DNA of 32,154 bases from Clostridia bacterium (lineage in GTDB: Bacteria; Bacillota; Clostridia; Oscillospirales; CAG-272), in NCBI GenBank assembly GCA_017550315.1, contig JAFZPN010000220.1, positions 1 through 32,154 on the forward strand, in the 5' to 3' direction. A program made the translations under genes and the position numbers. The first letter of the stretch is position 1. Each line of letters begins with the position of its first letter. The notes under the pieces were generated by a model that saw only the letters and a program-made list of their open reading frames with translations, had not been told where the DNA came from and searched no databases. Positions 16,068-23,936 of the stretch are shown in pieces.

Positions 16068-16556
16068 TTACAGCAGATAATCGCTTTGCGGCTGCTGCCC
16101 GCGGAACCCCTGCTGCCTCAGGACCTCGTAGACGCCCACGGCAGCGGAGTTCGAGAGGTTCAGGCTCCGGAGATTCTCCCGCATCGGGATCCGGACGCAT
16201 CGGTCGAGATGCGCGCGCAGAAAGTCCTCCGGCAGACCCTTCGTCTCCTTGCCGAAGAAGAGGAAGACCGGCGTCTCGTAGACCACCTCCGTATAGCACC
16301 TCGGCGCCTTCGTCGTGAAGCACCAGAACGCGCACCCCGGATTTTTCGCGAAGAAGTCCGCGAGGTCATCGTAATAGGTGATGTCGAGCAGGTGCCAGTA
16401 GTCCAGCCCCGCGCGCTTGAGCTTCCGGTCGTCGATCGCGAAGCCCATCGGCCGGATGATGTGGAGCGCGGATCCGGTCGCGGCGCAGGTCCGGGCGATG
16501 TTCCCCGTGTTCTGCGGGATCTCGGGCTCGTGCAGAACGATGTTGATGTCTTTCAT
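16068..16556 (-). CDS. trmL: tRNA (cytidine(34)-2'-O)-methyltransferase
   Basis: SPOUT-class enzyme that 2'-O-methylates the wobble base C34 or cmnm5U34 of tRNA-Leu isoacceptors using SAM. The 162-residue length is typical. Signature blocks are NIVLHEPEIPQNTGNIAR at the N-terminus, IIRPMGF, FLFFGKETKGLP (about 97-108) and the knot region IPMRENLRSLNLSNSAAV near the C-terminus. I chose the internal ATG at 16556 because the family starts there; in-frame sequence upstream is the promoter and leader. Its Shine-Dalgarno (AAAGGA) lies unusually far, about 16 bases away. It is divergent from secA and convergent with cls. Confidence 0.95.
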   Translation of the reverse strand: MKDINIVLHEPEIPQNTGNIARTCAATGSALHIIRPMGFAIDDRKLKRAGLDYWHLLDITYYDDLADFFAKNPGCAFWCFTTKAPRCYTEVVYETPVFLFFGKETKGLPEDFLRAHLDRCVRIPMRENLRSLNLSNSAAVGVYEVLRQQGFRGQQPQSDYLL

Positions 16557-16596
16557 AAACGATGAACGGATTCCTTTCCTCTGTTTTCCGAAATCC

Positions 16597-16625
16597 ATTG
16601 TACCACAAACCGGCGGATTTCGCAA
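16597..16625 (-). promoter_or_regulatory. Promoter for trmL
   Basis: Read on the minus strand: TTGCGA (16620-16625), a 17-base spacer, and TACAAT (16597-16602) with an extended -10 TGG. Predicted leader is about 35 bases. Confidence 0.75.
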
Positions 16626-16659
16626 GAGCGGCGCGGAGTGAATCCGTTTTTGCATTAAG

Positions 16660-16679
16660 TTTACATTTTCCGCTGTAAA
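16660..16679. repeat. Operator-like dyad in the secA promoter region
   Basis: TTTACA (16660-16665), 8 bases, TGTAAA (16674-16679). The right half coincides with the position a -35 element would have for the TATAAT at 16697. A role as a repressor or activator site is possible but unproven. Confidence 0.45.
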
Positions 16680-16702
16680 TCTTATCACAAACGGCATATA
16701 AT
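16674..16702 (+). promoter_or_regulatory. Probable secA promoter
   Basis: A perfect TATAAT at 16697-16702 has only a weak -35 (TGTAAA, 16674-16679) at a 17-base spacing. An alternative start is TTTACA (16660) with TATCAC (16683) at 17 bases. One of these very likely drives secA and the three genes after it. Confidence 0.6.
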
Positions 16703-16758
16703 AATCCTGTATGACTATATCCTCATTCCGTTGAATGATCCGATCCAATCCGAATACA

Positions 16759-16795
16759 GAAAGGGACAAGCGGCCCGCGCGGCCGTTTTGAAACC
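16759..16795 (+). promoter_or_regulatory. secA leader: distant Shine-Dalgarno plus hairpin
   Basis: The only good purine-rich site, GAAAGGGA (16759-16766), ends 29 bases before the ATG. Between them is a perfect 5-bp GC stem, CGGCC (16771-16775) with GGCCG (16781-16785), loop CGCGC. If folded, it would bring the site to about 14 bases from the ATG. Confidence 0.5.
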
Positions 16796-19561
16796 ATGAG
16801 CATCATAACCAAGATTTTCGGCACCTACAGCGACCGTCAAATCAGAAAGATCATGCCCGCCGTGAAGCGCGTGAATGCCCTCGCGGACGAATACCGGGCC
16901 ATGTCCGACGCGGAGATGCGTTCCCGGACCGACGTCTTCAAGAGCCGTCTGGCAGCGGGCGAAAGCCTTGACGATATCCTCCCCGAAGCCTACGCGTGCG
17001 TGCGCGAAGCGTCCGACCGCATCCTCGGCAAGCGTCCGTTCGACGTGCAGATCATGGGCGGCATCCTCCTCCATCAGGGGCGGATCACCGAGATGAAGAC
17101 CGGTGAAGGCAAGACGATCGTCGCCGTCCTTCCGTCCTATCTCAACGCGCTCGAAGGACACGGCGTCCACGTCGTCACGCCGAACGAATACCTTGCGCGC
17201 GTCGGCGCGGAAGAAATGGGCCGCATCCACGAGTACCTCGGGCTGAAGACGGGCCTTGTCGTCCACGATCAGAAGCGGGCGGAAAAGCAGGAGGCCTACA
17301 ACTGCGACGTCACTTACGGCACGAACAATGAGTTCGGCTTCGATTACCTGCGCGACAACCGCGTCCTGTATAAGAGCGAGCTTGTCCAGCGCGGGCATGC
17401 GTTCGCCATTGTGGACGAGGTCGACTCCATCCTTATCGACGAGGCGCGGACCCCGCTCATCCTCTCCGGTCAGGGCGAGGAGGTCGACATGCTCTACGAG
17501 ATGGCGGACCGCTTCACGTGCACGCTCCGCAAATACGTCATCAAGGAGCTCGACGCGAAGGAAGACAACGACGACATCGACGCGGACTACATCGTCGACG
17601 AGAAAGCCCGGTCCACCACGATGACCGCCTCCGGCATTGCCAAGGCGGAAAAGTATTTCGGCATCCAGAACTTCTCCGATCCCGAGAACGCCGACATCAC
17701 CCACCACATCTATCAGGCGCTCCGCGCGCACGGCATCATGCATCGCGACACGGACTATATCGTGAAGGACAACGAGGTCATCATCGTCGACGCCTTCACG
17801 GGCCGCATCATGCCCGGCCGCCGCTTCTCCGACGGTCTGCATCAGGCGATCGAGGCGAAGGAGGGCGTGCAGATCCAGCGCGAGAACCGCACCATCGCGA
17901 CGATCACGTTCCAGAACTACTTCCGCATGTACAAAAAGCTCTCCGGCATGACGGGCACGGCCCTGTCCGAGGAGAACGAATTCCGCGAGATCTACAACCT
18001 CGACGTCGTCGAAGTGCCCACCAACCGCCCGATGATCCGCGACGACCATCCGGACGTGGTGTACAAAACCAAGGCGGGGAAGGACCGCGCGATCATCAAC
18101 CAGATCGTCGAATGCCACGAAAAGGGCCAGCCGGTCCTCGTCGGCACGGTGTCGGTCGAGAAATCCGAAGAGCTTTCCAAGAAGCTGAGAGCTACAGGCA
18201 TCCCGCATACCGTCCTCAACGCGAAATACTACGAAATCGAAGCGGACATCGTGGCGCAGGCAGGCAAGCCGGGTGCTGTCACAATCTCCACGAACATGGC
18301 GGGCCGCGGTACCGACATCATGCTCGGCGGCAACGCGGAATACCTCGCGAAGGCGCAGATGCGCAAGGAGGAATACCCCGAAGAGCTCGTCGCGGCGTCC
18401 ACCGGCTCGTCCCTCGACGTGAGCGAGGAGATCCGGGGCGCGCGCCTGCGGTTCCAGGAGCTTTATAAACAGTATCAGGAGAAGATCAGGCCCGAGGCGG
18501 ACCGTGTCCGGGAGGCGGGCGGTCTCTTTGTCATCGGCACCGAACGTCACGAATCCCGCCGGATCGACAACCAGCTCCGCGGCCGTTCCGGACGTCAGGG
18601 CGACCCGGGCGAGAGCCGGTTCTTCCTCTCCTTTGAGGACGACCTCATGCGCCTCTTCGGCTCCGACCGCATCACGGGCATCGTCGAGCATCTCGGTCTG
18701 GATGAGGACACCCCGATCGACGCGAAGATTTTGTCCGGATCCATCGAATCCGCGCAGAAGCGGCTCGAGGATCAGAACTTCAACCGACGCAAAAACGTCC
18801 TTGCCTATGACGACGTCATGAACCAGCAGCGCACGATCATCTACGAGCAGCGCGCCGAGGTCCTCGACAACGCCAACCTCAAGGACAAGATCAAGGGAAT
18901 GATCGTCGAGACGCTGAACGACGCCGTCGACAGCTACCTGCACGAGGACGACACCTCCCTCTGGGACGTCGCCGGACTGCGCCAGAAATACCTCGGCCTG
19001 CTCTGCGGGGCGGAGGACTTCACCGATCTCACGGGCGACGCGGGCGAAGTGCGCGAGAGCATCCGAAAGACCCTGCAGGAGCGCGCGGACGCCCTTTACG
19101 CCTCGAAGGAAGAGCTCTTCGGCGAGGAGCGGATGCGCGAGCTCGAGCGCGTGGTGCTTCTGCAGAACGTCGACGTGAAGTGGATGGATCACCTCGAGGC
19201 GATGGATTCCCTCATGGAGATGATCGGCCTCCAGGCATACGCGCAGAGAAACCCGATCTCCGAATACCGCATCCAGGGCGCGGATCTCTTCGACGAGATG
19301 ATCACGAGCATCCGCGACGACACGGCCCGCATGATCATGTCGATCATCCCGAAGCCGGCGCAGGAGATCAAGCGCGTCGAGGTGGCGAAGCCGGTATCCG
19401 AAGGTTTTGCGGGCGGCGGACCGAAGGCGGTCAAGCGGCCGATCCGGGTCGACAAGACGCAGAAGGTCGGGCGCAACGATCCCTGTCCGTGCGGCAGCGG
19501 CAAGAAATACAAGAACTGTCACGGCCGTCCGCAGAACAGCAGCGCGGACACCGGGGAATAA
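16796..19561 (+). CDS. secA: Preprotein translocase ATPase SecA
   Basis: Motor that pushes unfolded preproteins through SecYEG using ATP. The 921 residues include the usual N-terminus (ITKIFGTYSDRQ), Walker A TGEGKT (about 101-106), the DEVDSILIDEARTPL block (Walker B, about 206-220), a preprotein cross-linking domain, the second nucleotide-binding fold with MAGRGTDIMLGG (about 500-511) and QLRGRSGRQGDPG, the helical scaffold, and a C-terminal SEC-C zinc motif NDPCPCGSGKKYKNCHG that binds SecB or ribosomes. No in-frame start lies between the ATG and the only Shine-Dalgarno-like site, so ATG 16796 is well supported. Three further genes follow at short spacing. Confidence 0.98.
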   Translation: MSIITKIFGTYSDRQIRKIMPAVKRVNALADEYRAMSDAEMRSRTDVFKSRLAAGESLDDILPEAYACVREASDRILGKRPFDVQIMGGILLHQGRITEMKTGEGKTIVAVLPSYLNALEGHGVHVVTPNEYLARVGAEEMGRIHEYLGLKTGLVVHDQKRAEKQEAYNCDVTYGTNNEFGFDYLRDNRVLYKSELVQRGHAFAIVDEVDSILIDEARTPLILSGQGEEVDMLYEMADRFTCTLRKYVIKELDAKEDNDDIDADYIVDEKARSTTMTASGIAKAEKYFGIQNFSDPENADITHHIYQALRAHGIMHRDTDYIVKDNEVIIVDAFTGRIMPGRRFSDGLHQAIEAKEGVQIQRENRTIATITFQNYFRMYKKLSGMTGTALSEENEFREIYNLDVVEVPTNRPMIRDDHPDVVYKTKAGKDRAIINQIVECHEKGQPVLVGTVSVEKSEELSKKLRATGIPHTVLNAKYYEIEADIVAQAGKPGAVTISTNMAGRGTDIMLGGNAEYLAKAQMRKEEYPEELVAASTGSSLDVSEEIRGARLRFQELYKQYQEKIRPEADRVREAGGLFVIGTERHESRRIDNQLRGRSGRQGDPGESRFFLSFEDDLMRLFGSDRITGIVEHLGLDEDTPIDAKILSGSIESAQKRLEDQNFNRRKNVLAYDDVMNQQRTIIYEQRAEVLDNANLKDKIKGMIVETLNDAVDSYLHEDDTSLWDVAGLRQKYLGLLCGAEDFTDLTGDAGEVRESIRKTLQERADALYASKEELFGEERMRELERVVLLQNVDVKWMDHLEAMDSLMEMIGLQAYAQRNPISEYRIQGADLFDEMITSIRDDTARMIMSIIPKPAQEIKRVEVAKPVSEGFAGGGPKAVKRPIRVDKTQKVGRNDPCPCGSGKKYKNCHGRPQNSSADTGE

Positions 19562-19564
19562 GCC

Positions 19565-20296
19565 ATGGGATTCGGCACGCTGTTCTTCGGCTACTTCGCG
19601 ATGTTCGCGTTCACCCTGTCCCCGTACTACTTCTTCGCGGACATCCTCGGCGCGATCGTCGCGATCTGGGCCTACGTCAAGCTCTCGGAGTACAACCGGT
19701 ACTTCCGCAGCGCATGGGCGGCGACCTTCGTCTTCCTTATCCTCTGCGGGGTGAACGCGGCGTCGCTGATGTTCACGCTGTATGAGACGGGCGGGGATAT
19801 CGACCTCGGCGTGAGCGTCGGGAAAGAGATCGCGGCCTGCGTCATGCACGTCTTCTTCTTTCTCGGCACGCGCGGGATCTGCCTCGGCGCGGAGGCAAAG
19901 AAGCTCGCGGCAAAGTGCGACCGCAACTTCGTCATGACGATGTTCGCGTACCTCGCGACCTTTGCGGTGCTCGCGCTCAACCGTGTCATCGGGGATGAGC
20001 TCGGACCGGTCGGCTTCATGCTGCTGATCTACCGCCTGATCTGCATCGTTTTGAACCTCGCGCTGATTTACCAGTGCTTCGGCATCCTCATGCCCGCGGA
20101 CGAGGACGAGGATCAGAAAAAGCGCTCGCGCTTTGCCTTCATCAATGCGCTGAGCGACAAGTTCGACGCCATCGACGACGCGAAGAACGAATACCGCCGT
20201 CAGTCGATGAAGATGGCGATGGACGAGGCGGACCGCCTGCGCGCGGAAAAACAGAATAAGAACGGAAAACGGAATACGCATAAAAAGAAGAAATGA
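19565..20296 (+). CDS. Uncharacterised membrane protein with charged C-terminal tail
   Basis: I do not recognise this 243-residue protein. It has about six hydrophobic segments within residues 1-175, followed by a roughly 65-residue, very charged tail (DEDEDQKKRS onward) that looks helical or coiled and ends in a lysine run (THKKKK). The tail is presumably cytoplasmic. The ATG is 3 bases after the secA stop with GGGGA 7 bases upstream, so it is co-translated with secA. The N-terminal pattern (Gly-Phe-rich helix, then DILG, then a KLS turn) resembles the start of the next gene's product, suggesting distant homology. No catalytic motif is visible. A link with export is possible only from position. 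Confidence 0.6.
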   Translation: MGFGTLFFGYFAMFAFTLSPYYFFADILGAIVAIWAYVKLSEYNRYFRSAWAATFVFLILCGVNAASLMFTLYETGGDIDLGVSVGKEIAACVMHVFFFLGTRGICLGAEAKKLAAKCDRNFVMTMFAYLATFAVLALNRVIGDELGPVGFMLLIYRLICIVLNLALIYQCFGILMPADEDEDQKKRSRFAFINALSDKFDAIDDAKNEYRRQSMKMAMDEADRLRAEKQNKNGKRNTHKKKK

Positions 20297-20312
20297 CGGA
20301 GGGAGGACTTTT

Positions 20313-21677
20313 ATGGGAATCGGATTGGTGATGGCCGGGTTCATTCTGCTCTTCAACCCGGTGGTCATCGTGGTGGACGTCATCCCGGACGCGGTGGGCT
20401 TCTTTCTCATCGCCGCGGGCCTGACCAAGATGTCCTGCTTCATCGGCAAGATCGAGGAAGCGCGCCAGACCTTTCTGAAGCTGGCCTTCGTGGAGACGGC
20501 GAAGATCTTTTCCATCGTGATCCTGCCGTATGCGAGCGGATCGGCGAACGTGCTTCTCGCGTTTGTCTTCGGCCTGATCGAGGGCTTCCTCTTCGTGCCG
20601 GCCGTCGCGAACCTCTTCGAGGGGCTGTCCTTTGCCGCGCTCTGGTACGGCGGAACGGCGGTCTACGCGAAGAAGGAAACCGTCCGCGGCGGCAAGACCA
20701 AAACGGTGGAGCTGGCGTCGGCGACCAAGCGGTACATTCTCTTCTTCTATCTCTTCCGCATCGTGGCGACGCTCGTTCCCGAGCTGACGGAACTCCAGAT
20801 GTATGACAACATCGGCACGGTCGACGCCCGGATCATGCGGATGACGGCCTTCAAGCCGCTGCTCTACATCCTCTTCGGCACGGTGACGATGATCTTCGCC
20901 GTAATCTACATCGTGAAGGTCGTCCGCTTCTTCGGCCCGGTCCGCGCGGACAAGCCCTTTATCGACGCCCTCACGCGCAAATATGAGCGGGATATCCTGC
21001 CGAAGACGACCTTCTTCATCGCCAAGCGCATGAAGATCGCCCTGATGCTCTTCGGCGCGTCCGCGCTTGCGTCCTTCATCTTCACGCTCGACAACGTCAA
21101 CGTCCTCATCGGGGCGGTCGCGTCCGGTCTTTTGATCGCCGCGGCGGTGATCGTCGGACGGTACGTGAAGCGGGCGTACATCACGGTCGTGCTGGCAGCC
21201 GTCCGCGCCGCGCTTTCGATCCTCAACCTGATCCTCGAGATCCGTTATTTCGCGGATTACAGTCCGGAGGCGACCCTGCGGGTGACGGAGGCCTATACGC
21301 GGTACTACCGGATCGCGATGCTCGAGACGGTCGAACATGTGCTCGCGCTCGCGTCGGTGCTCTTCTTCCTCGCCGCGCTCATGAAGGCGGTGAAGGGGCA
21401 TCTCGAGATCTCCGGGATCCAGACGGACAACGCGATGTACTCGAAGCGCAATCGCGACCTCGAGACATACAACACGGTCGGCGGGAAGCTGCTCCTGCTC
21501 TCCGTCCTCGTCATCATCCACGACGTCATGGGCAGCGCGTTCCGGTATCTGCTCGTGCATCTGCCGGCGGTGCTGGTGATCTGCACGGCGGTGACCATCG
21601 TCTACGTTGCCTATGCGATCTATTCGATGAGCGTGATCGACAACCTCCTCTATGACAAGGAAATCGAAATGAGCTGA
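20313..21677 (+). CDS. Uncharacterised polytopic membrane protein
   Basis: An unassigned 454-residue protein with roughly nine to eleven hydrophobic spans. The N-terminal helix ends in VVIVVDVIPDAVGFFLIAAGLTKMS, a Pro-Asp-Gly motif at the membrane edge that may define its family. Short charged loops separate the helices, for example KKETVRGGKTKTVE about 122-135. No transporter, enzyme or receptor signature is visible. The ATG follows GGGAGG (20301-20306) with a 6-base spacer and lies 16 bases after the preceding gene. It sits between secA and a glycerophosphodiester phosphodiesterase in a likely single transcript. A permease role is a guess I do not endorse. Confidence 0.6.
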   Translation: MGIGLVMAGFILLFNPVVIVVDVIPDAVGFFLIAAGLTKMSCFIGKIEEARQTFLKLAFVETAKIFSIVILPYASGSANVLLAFVFGLIEGFLFVPAVANLFEGLSFAALWYGGTAVYAKKETVRGGKTKTVELASATKRYILFFYLFRIVATLVPELTELQMYDNIGTVDARIMRMTAFKPLLYILFGTVTMIFAVIYIVKVVRFFGPVRADKPFIDALTRKYERDILPKTTFFIAKRMKIALMLFGASALASFIFTLDNVNVLIGAVASGLLIAAAVIVGRYVKRAYITVVLAAVRAALSILNLILEIRYFADYSPEATLRVTEAYTRYYRIAMLETVEHVLALASVLFFLAALMKAVKGHLEISGIQTDNAMYSKRNRDLETYNTVGGKLLLLSVLVIIHDVMGSAFRYLLVHLPAVLVICTAVTIVYVAYAIYSMSVIDNLLYDKEIEMS

Positions 21678-21716
21678 ATAAAGGCGGCGTGACACCGCCG
21701 AGCGAAGGAGACATCC

Positions 21717-22439
21717 ATGCGAAACAACACCATCAAGATCCCGGAAAAGGGGAAGACACGCATCGTCGCGCACCGCGGGGTGAGCGGACTCGAATGCGAA
21801 AATACGGCTGCCGCGTTCATCGCCGCCGGAAACCGCACGCATTACGGCGTGGAGACGGACATCTGGCGCACCATTGACCGGCAGTACATGTGCAACCACG
21901 ACGGCCGGACGGGACGGATCTGCGACGTGGACCTCGTAATCGAAAAATCGACGTTCGCGGAGCTGCGCGCCCTGACCCTCAGAGACACGGACGGCAAGAG
22001 CGACCGCGCGGAGATCCGGCTCGCGACGCCCGCGGAGTACCGGAAGATCTGCGAGAAATACGGGAAGCACTGTGTACCGGAACTGAAATCGAACTTCACG
22101 GCGGACGAGATCCGGGAGATCCTCGCGATTTTCGACGGGTATCTCGACAACACGACGTTCATTGCCTTCAACATCGCGAACCTCGATCTGGTGCGGGAAC
22201 AAAAGCCGGATCAGAGCTGCCAGTTCCTGACGGGAAGCTGGAACGACGAGATCCCCGACATGCTTGCGGCGCGGAAGATGGACCTCGACATCGCGTGGCC
22301 TGCCCTGACCGAAGAGCGTGTAAAGGCGTGCCATGACCGCGGGATCGAGGTCAACTGCTGGACGGTGGACGATCCCGAGAAGGCGGCGATGCTGATTTCC
22401 TGGGGCGTCGACTACATCACGAGCAACATCCTCGAATAA
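21717..22439 (+). CDS. Glycerophosphodiester phosphodiesterase
   Basis: Hydrolyses deacylated phospholipids to glycerol 3-phosphate and an alcohol. The 240-residue TIM-barrel protein has the catalytic HRG (19-21), ENTAAAF (29-35), VETDIW with the metal-binding Glu and Asp, NHDGR with the second His, PELKS (Glu and Lys ligands, about 122-126), and the C-terminal block NCWTVDDPEKA...GVDYITSNI. No signal peptide is visible, so it should be cytoplasmic. The ATG follows GAAGGAG (21704-21710). A short GGCGG/CCGCC hairpin lies in the 39-base gap before it. It ends the secA transcript at a bidirectional terminator. It could belong to the UgpQ/GlpQ group; which cannot be told. Confidence 0.92.
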   Translation: MRNNTIKIPEKGKTRIVAHRGVSGLECENTAAAFIAAGNRTHYGVETDIWRTIDRQYMCNHDGRTGRICDVDLVIEKSTFAELRALTLRDTDGKSDRAEIRLATPAEYRKICEKYGKHCVPELKSNFTADEIREILAIFDGYLDNTTFIAFNIANLDLVREQKPDQSCQFLTGSWNDEIPDMLAARKMDLDIAWPALTEERVKACHDRGIEVNCWTVDDPEKAAMLISWGVDYITSNILE

Positions 22440-22462
22440 AGAGAACCGAAAACGGCATAGAA

Positions 22463-22500
22463 AAATGACGCAGGGGCACGTTCCCCGGCGTCATTTCTTT
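22463..22500. terminator. Bidirectional terminator between GDPD and trmO
   Basis: A 9-bp perfect stem (22463-22471 with 22488-22496), one A-G mismatch, four more G-C pairs and a CACGTT loop. TTTCTTTT follows on the plus strand and a T run follows on the minus strand. The last two codons and the stop of trmO overlap the right arm and its T tract. Confidence 0.93.
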
Positions 22501-23204
22501 TCGATCCCGCACAGCGTGAGGGTATCCCCACGCACACGGAATGTGATCTCGTATCCCGCGTACGGGAAGCCGTATTCCCGATCGGCTTCTTCGGCCGAAG
22601 TCCGGCGGTAGGAGGGCCGCGGATCGCCGCGCAGCACCGAGACGAGCGGATCGCGCTTTTCCGCAGGCAGGCGGGCGAGCAGGTTTTCCGGATCCTCCAC
22701 CGAGAGCAGATCCCCGTCGAGGGCGTCCGCGTAGCCTCCCACGGCATCCGGGACCGCATCGGCGAAGGGCAGGTACGGCTTGATGTCATATACCGGCGTC
22801 CCGTCCGTCATGTCGATCCCCGCCACCTTTAAGACCGGGCCGCAGGCGGGATCCCGTTCGACCGCGATCAGCCGCACGACCGAGAGCCCGATCGGGTTGG
22901 GACGGTTTGGCGAGCGCGTCGCGAAAACGCCCATTCGCGTATTCCCGCCGAGCCGGGGCGGCCTGACCGTCGGCGACCATGATCCGGCTTCCGCCTCCCC
23001 GCGCGAGGAGAAGCCATCGGAAAAGCCCCACAGGAGCCATAGATGCGAGAATCCTTCGATCCCGCGCAGGGCGTCCGGGTTGCGGTATTCCTCCTCGAAC
23101 ACCACCGTCCCCGGGAGCTCCGGGACGACGCCGCTCTGCCGGGGAAGCCCGAATTTCTCAGGGAAATCCGTGCGGACGCGCGCAATGATACATAGATCCG
23201 TCAT
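22491..23204 (-). CDS. trmO: tRNA t6A37 N6-methyltransferase TrmO (TsaA family)
   Basis: Methylates N6-threonylcarbamoyladenosine at position 37 of ACY-reading tRNAs to m6t6A using SAM. The 237-residue protein has the TsaA beta-barrel domain with FEEEYRNPDAL, IEGFSHLWLLWGF, and the signature RPPRLGGNTRMGVFATRSP-NRPNPIGLS (about 82-109). GIDMTDGTPVYDIKPYLP follows (about 128-145), then a C-terminal domain of about 90 residues. The ATG has GGAG 8 bases upstream and overlaps the TGA of the small membrane protein gene before it (ATGA), so the two are translationally coupled. The stop codon is inside the terminator stem shared with the opposite gene. Confidence 0.93.
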   Translation of the reverse strand: MTDLCIIARVRTDFPEKFGLPRQSGVVPELPGTVVFEEEYRNPDALRGIEGFSHLWLLWGFSDGFSSRGEAEAGSWSPTVRPPRLGGNTRMGVFATRSPNRPNPIGLSVVRLIAVERDPACGPVLKVAGIDMTDGTPVYDIKPYLPFADAVPDAVGGYADALDGDLLSVEDPENLLARLPAEKRDPLVSVLRGDPRPSYRRTSAEEADREYGFPYAGYEITFRVRGDTLTLCGIEKK

Positions 23205-23692
23205 TTCTTCCGCTCCTGTTGCCTGCCGTCGGTGAACTGCGGCGCGTAATCCGCGCTTGGCTTGTTCTCCCGGTCGGCATAAAGGCTCTTGTACGGCTTT
23301 GCTTTTTTATCTGCCTCCGCGCTCAGCCACCGCCAGAGAAGCACCATGGCGGCGCACACGACATAGACGAAGACGTAGACCGCGGCGGCCGTGAAGAGCG
23401 ATCCGCCGTTTTTCAGATACCCGCCGAGCCGCAGGAAGGTGAGATAAAAGAGCAGAAACGTCGCGAGAAAATGCAGGACCACGCGGATCGGCGCGGTCAG
23501 AAGATCCGACGAGAGGAATTCGACGGACAGGCCCAGCCAGAGCGAGAAGATCAGAAGCGAGACGACCGTCGGGGCGGAAGGCAGCCATGCGGCGTTGACC
23601 GAGGCTCCGAGAAAGTACGCGGCGGTGATGAGGACGGTGTAGAAAACGCAGGCGCGGACGAGGATGCGGCGCGCGGCGGAGAGGATTTTCAT
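23201..23692 (-). CDS. Small four-helix membrane protein, uncharacterised
   Basis: A 163-residue protein with four probable transmembrane helices (about 13-33, 38-60, 68-88 and 98-122) and a hydrophilic C-terminal tail of about 40 residues. The general layout recalls small four-helix proteins such as DUF3021, but I cannot confirm this. The start at 23692 is chosen because AGGAG lies 8 bases upstream; the longer frame to 23947 runs back through the promoter region and beyond it into the nusB leader on the other strand. It precedes trmO with a 4-base ATGA overlap. No functional motif is visible. Confidence 0.7.
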   Translation of the reverse strand: MKILSAARRILVRACVFYTVLITAAYFLGASVNAAWLPSAPTVVSLLIFSLWLGLSVEFLSSDLLTAPIRVVLHFLATFLLFYLTFLRLGGYLKNGGSLFTAAAVYVFVYVVCAAMVLLWRWLSAEADKKAKPYKSLYADRENKPSADYAPQFTDGRQQERKK

Positions 23693-23724
23693 GGCGGTCT
23701 CCTCGGGGATTTGTTGTTGCTCCC

Positions 23725-23733
23725 ATCCTACCA
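23725..23733 (-). promoter_or_regulatory. Possible extended -10 promoter for the membrane protein-trmO pair
   Basis: On the minus strand TGG-TAGGAT forms an extended -10 element 32 bases before the ATG. It resembles the trmL -10 context (GTGGTA..AT). No convincing -35 is present at 16-18 bases. Confidence 0.3.
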
Positions 23734-23848
23734 CGGAAACATGAAATTTTCTTGGGGCGGGCGAGAACACACCGTAAATTTGCGCGAAAGCGCCGCCGCA
23801 GGAGACGGAAAATGCATAAAATTCTACGGATAAATGAATGAATATCGA

Positions 23849-23877
23849 TTGACAGGAACGAATAATTATAGTATAAT
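23849..23877 (+). promoter_or_regulatory. Consensus sigma-A promoter for the nusB-recN operon
   Basis: Perfect TTGACA (23849-23854), a 17-base spacer and perfect TATAAT (23872-23877). An ATCGAT sequence abuts the -35, as in the region upstream of the uppS promoter. Predicted leader is about 53 bases. Confidence 0.93.
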
Positions 23878-23892
23878 ATACAGGAATTGTCA

Positions 23893-23911
23893 GAGGGCGG
23901 AAGAGGCCCTC
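23893..23911 (+). promoter_or_regulatory. Hairpin in the nusB 5' leader
   Basis: GAGGGC (23893-23898) pairs with GCCCTC (23906-23911) around a 7-base loop, between the predicted transcription start and the nusB Shine-Dalgarno at 23927. No T tract follows, so it is not a terminator. It may stabilise the mRNA or bind a regulator. Confidence 0.45.
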
Positions 23912-23936
23912 GGACGCCACTGTATCGGAGTGCATC

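Noticed and set aside
16557-16769. 71-residue N-terminal extension of trmL
   Set aside because: The extension spans the promoter and leader of trmL, and family members start at MKDINIVLHEPEIPQ.
16715-20515. Very long minus-strand open frame (1266 codons) opposite secA and the following genes
   Set aside because: It is antisense to secA, an unambiguous gene, and its translation is low-complexity Asp/Arg/Val/His-rich. Such frames are a by-product of high-GC codon use with G or C in third position.
20142-22334. 730-codon minus-strand frame opposite the membrane proteins and GDPD
   Set aside because: It is a shadow with Arg/Asp/His-rich composition. The plus strand has well-spaced Shine-Dalgarno sites and hydrophobic-helix periodicity.
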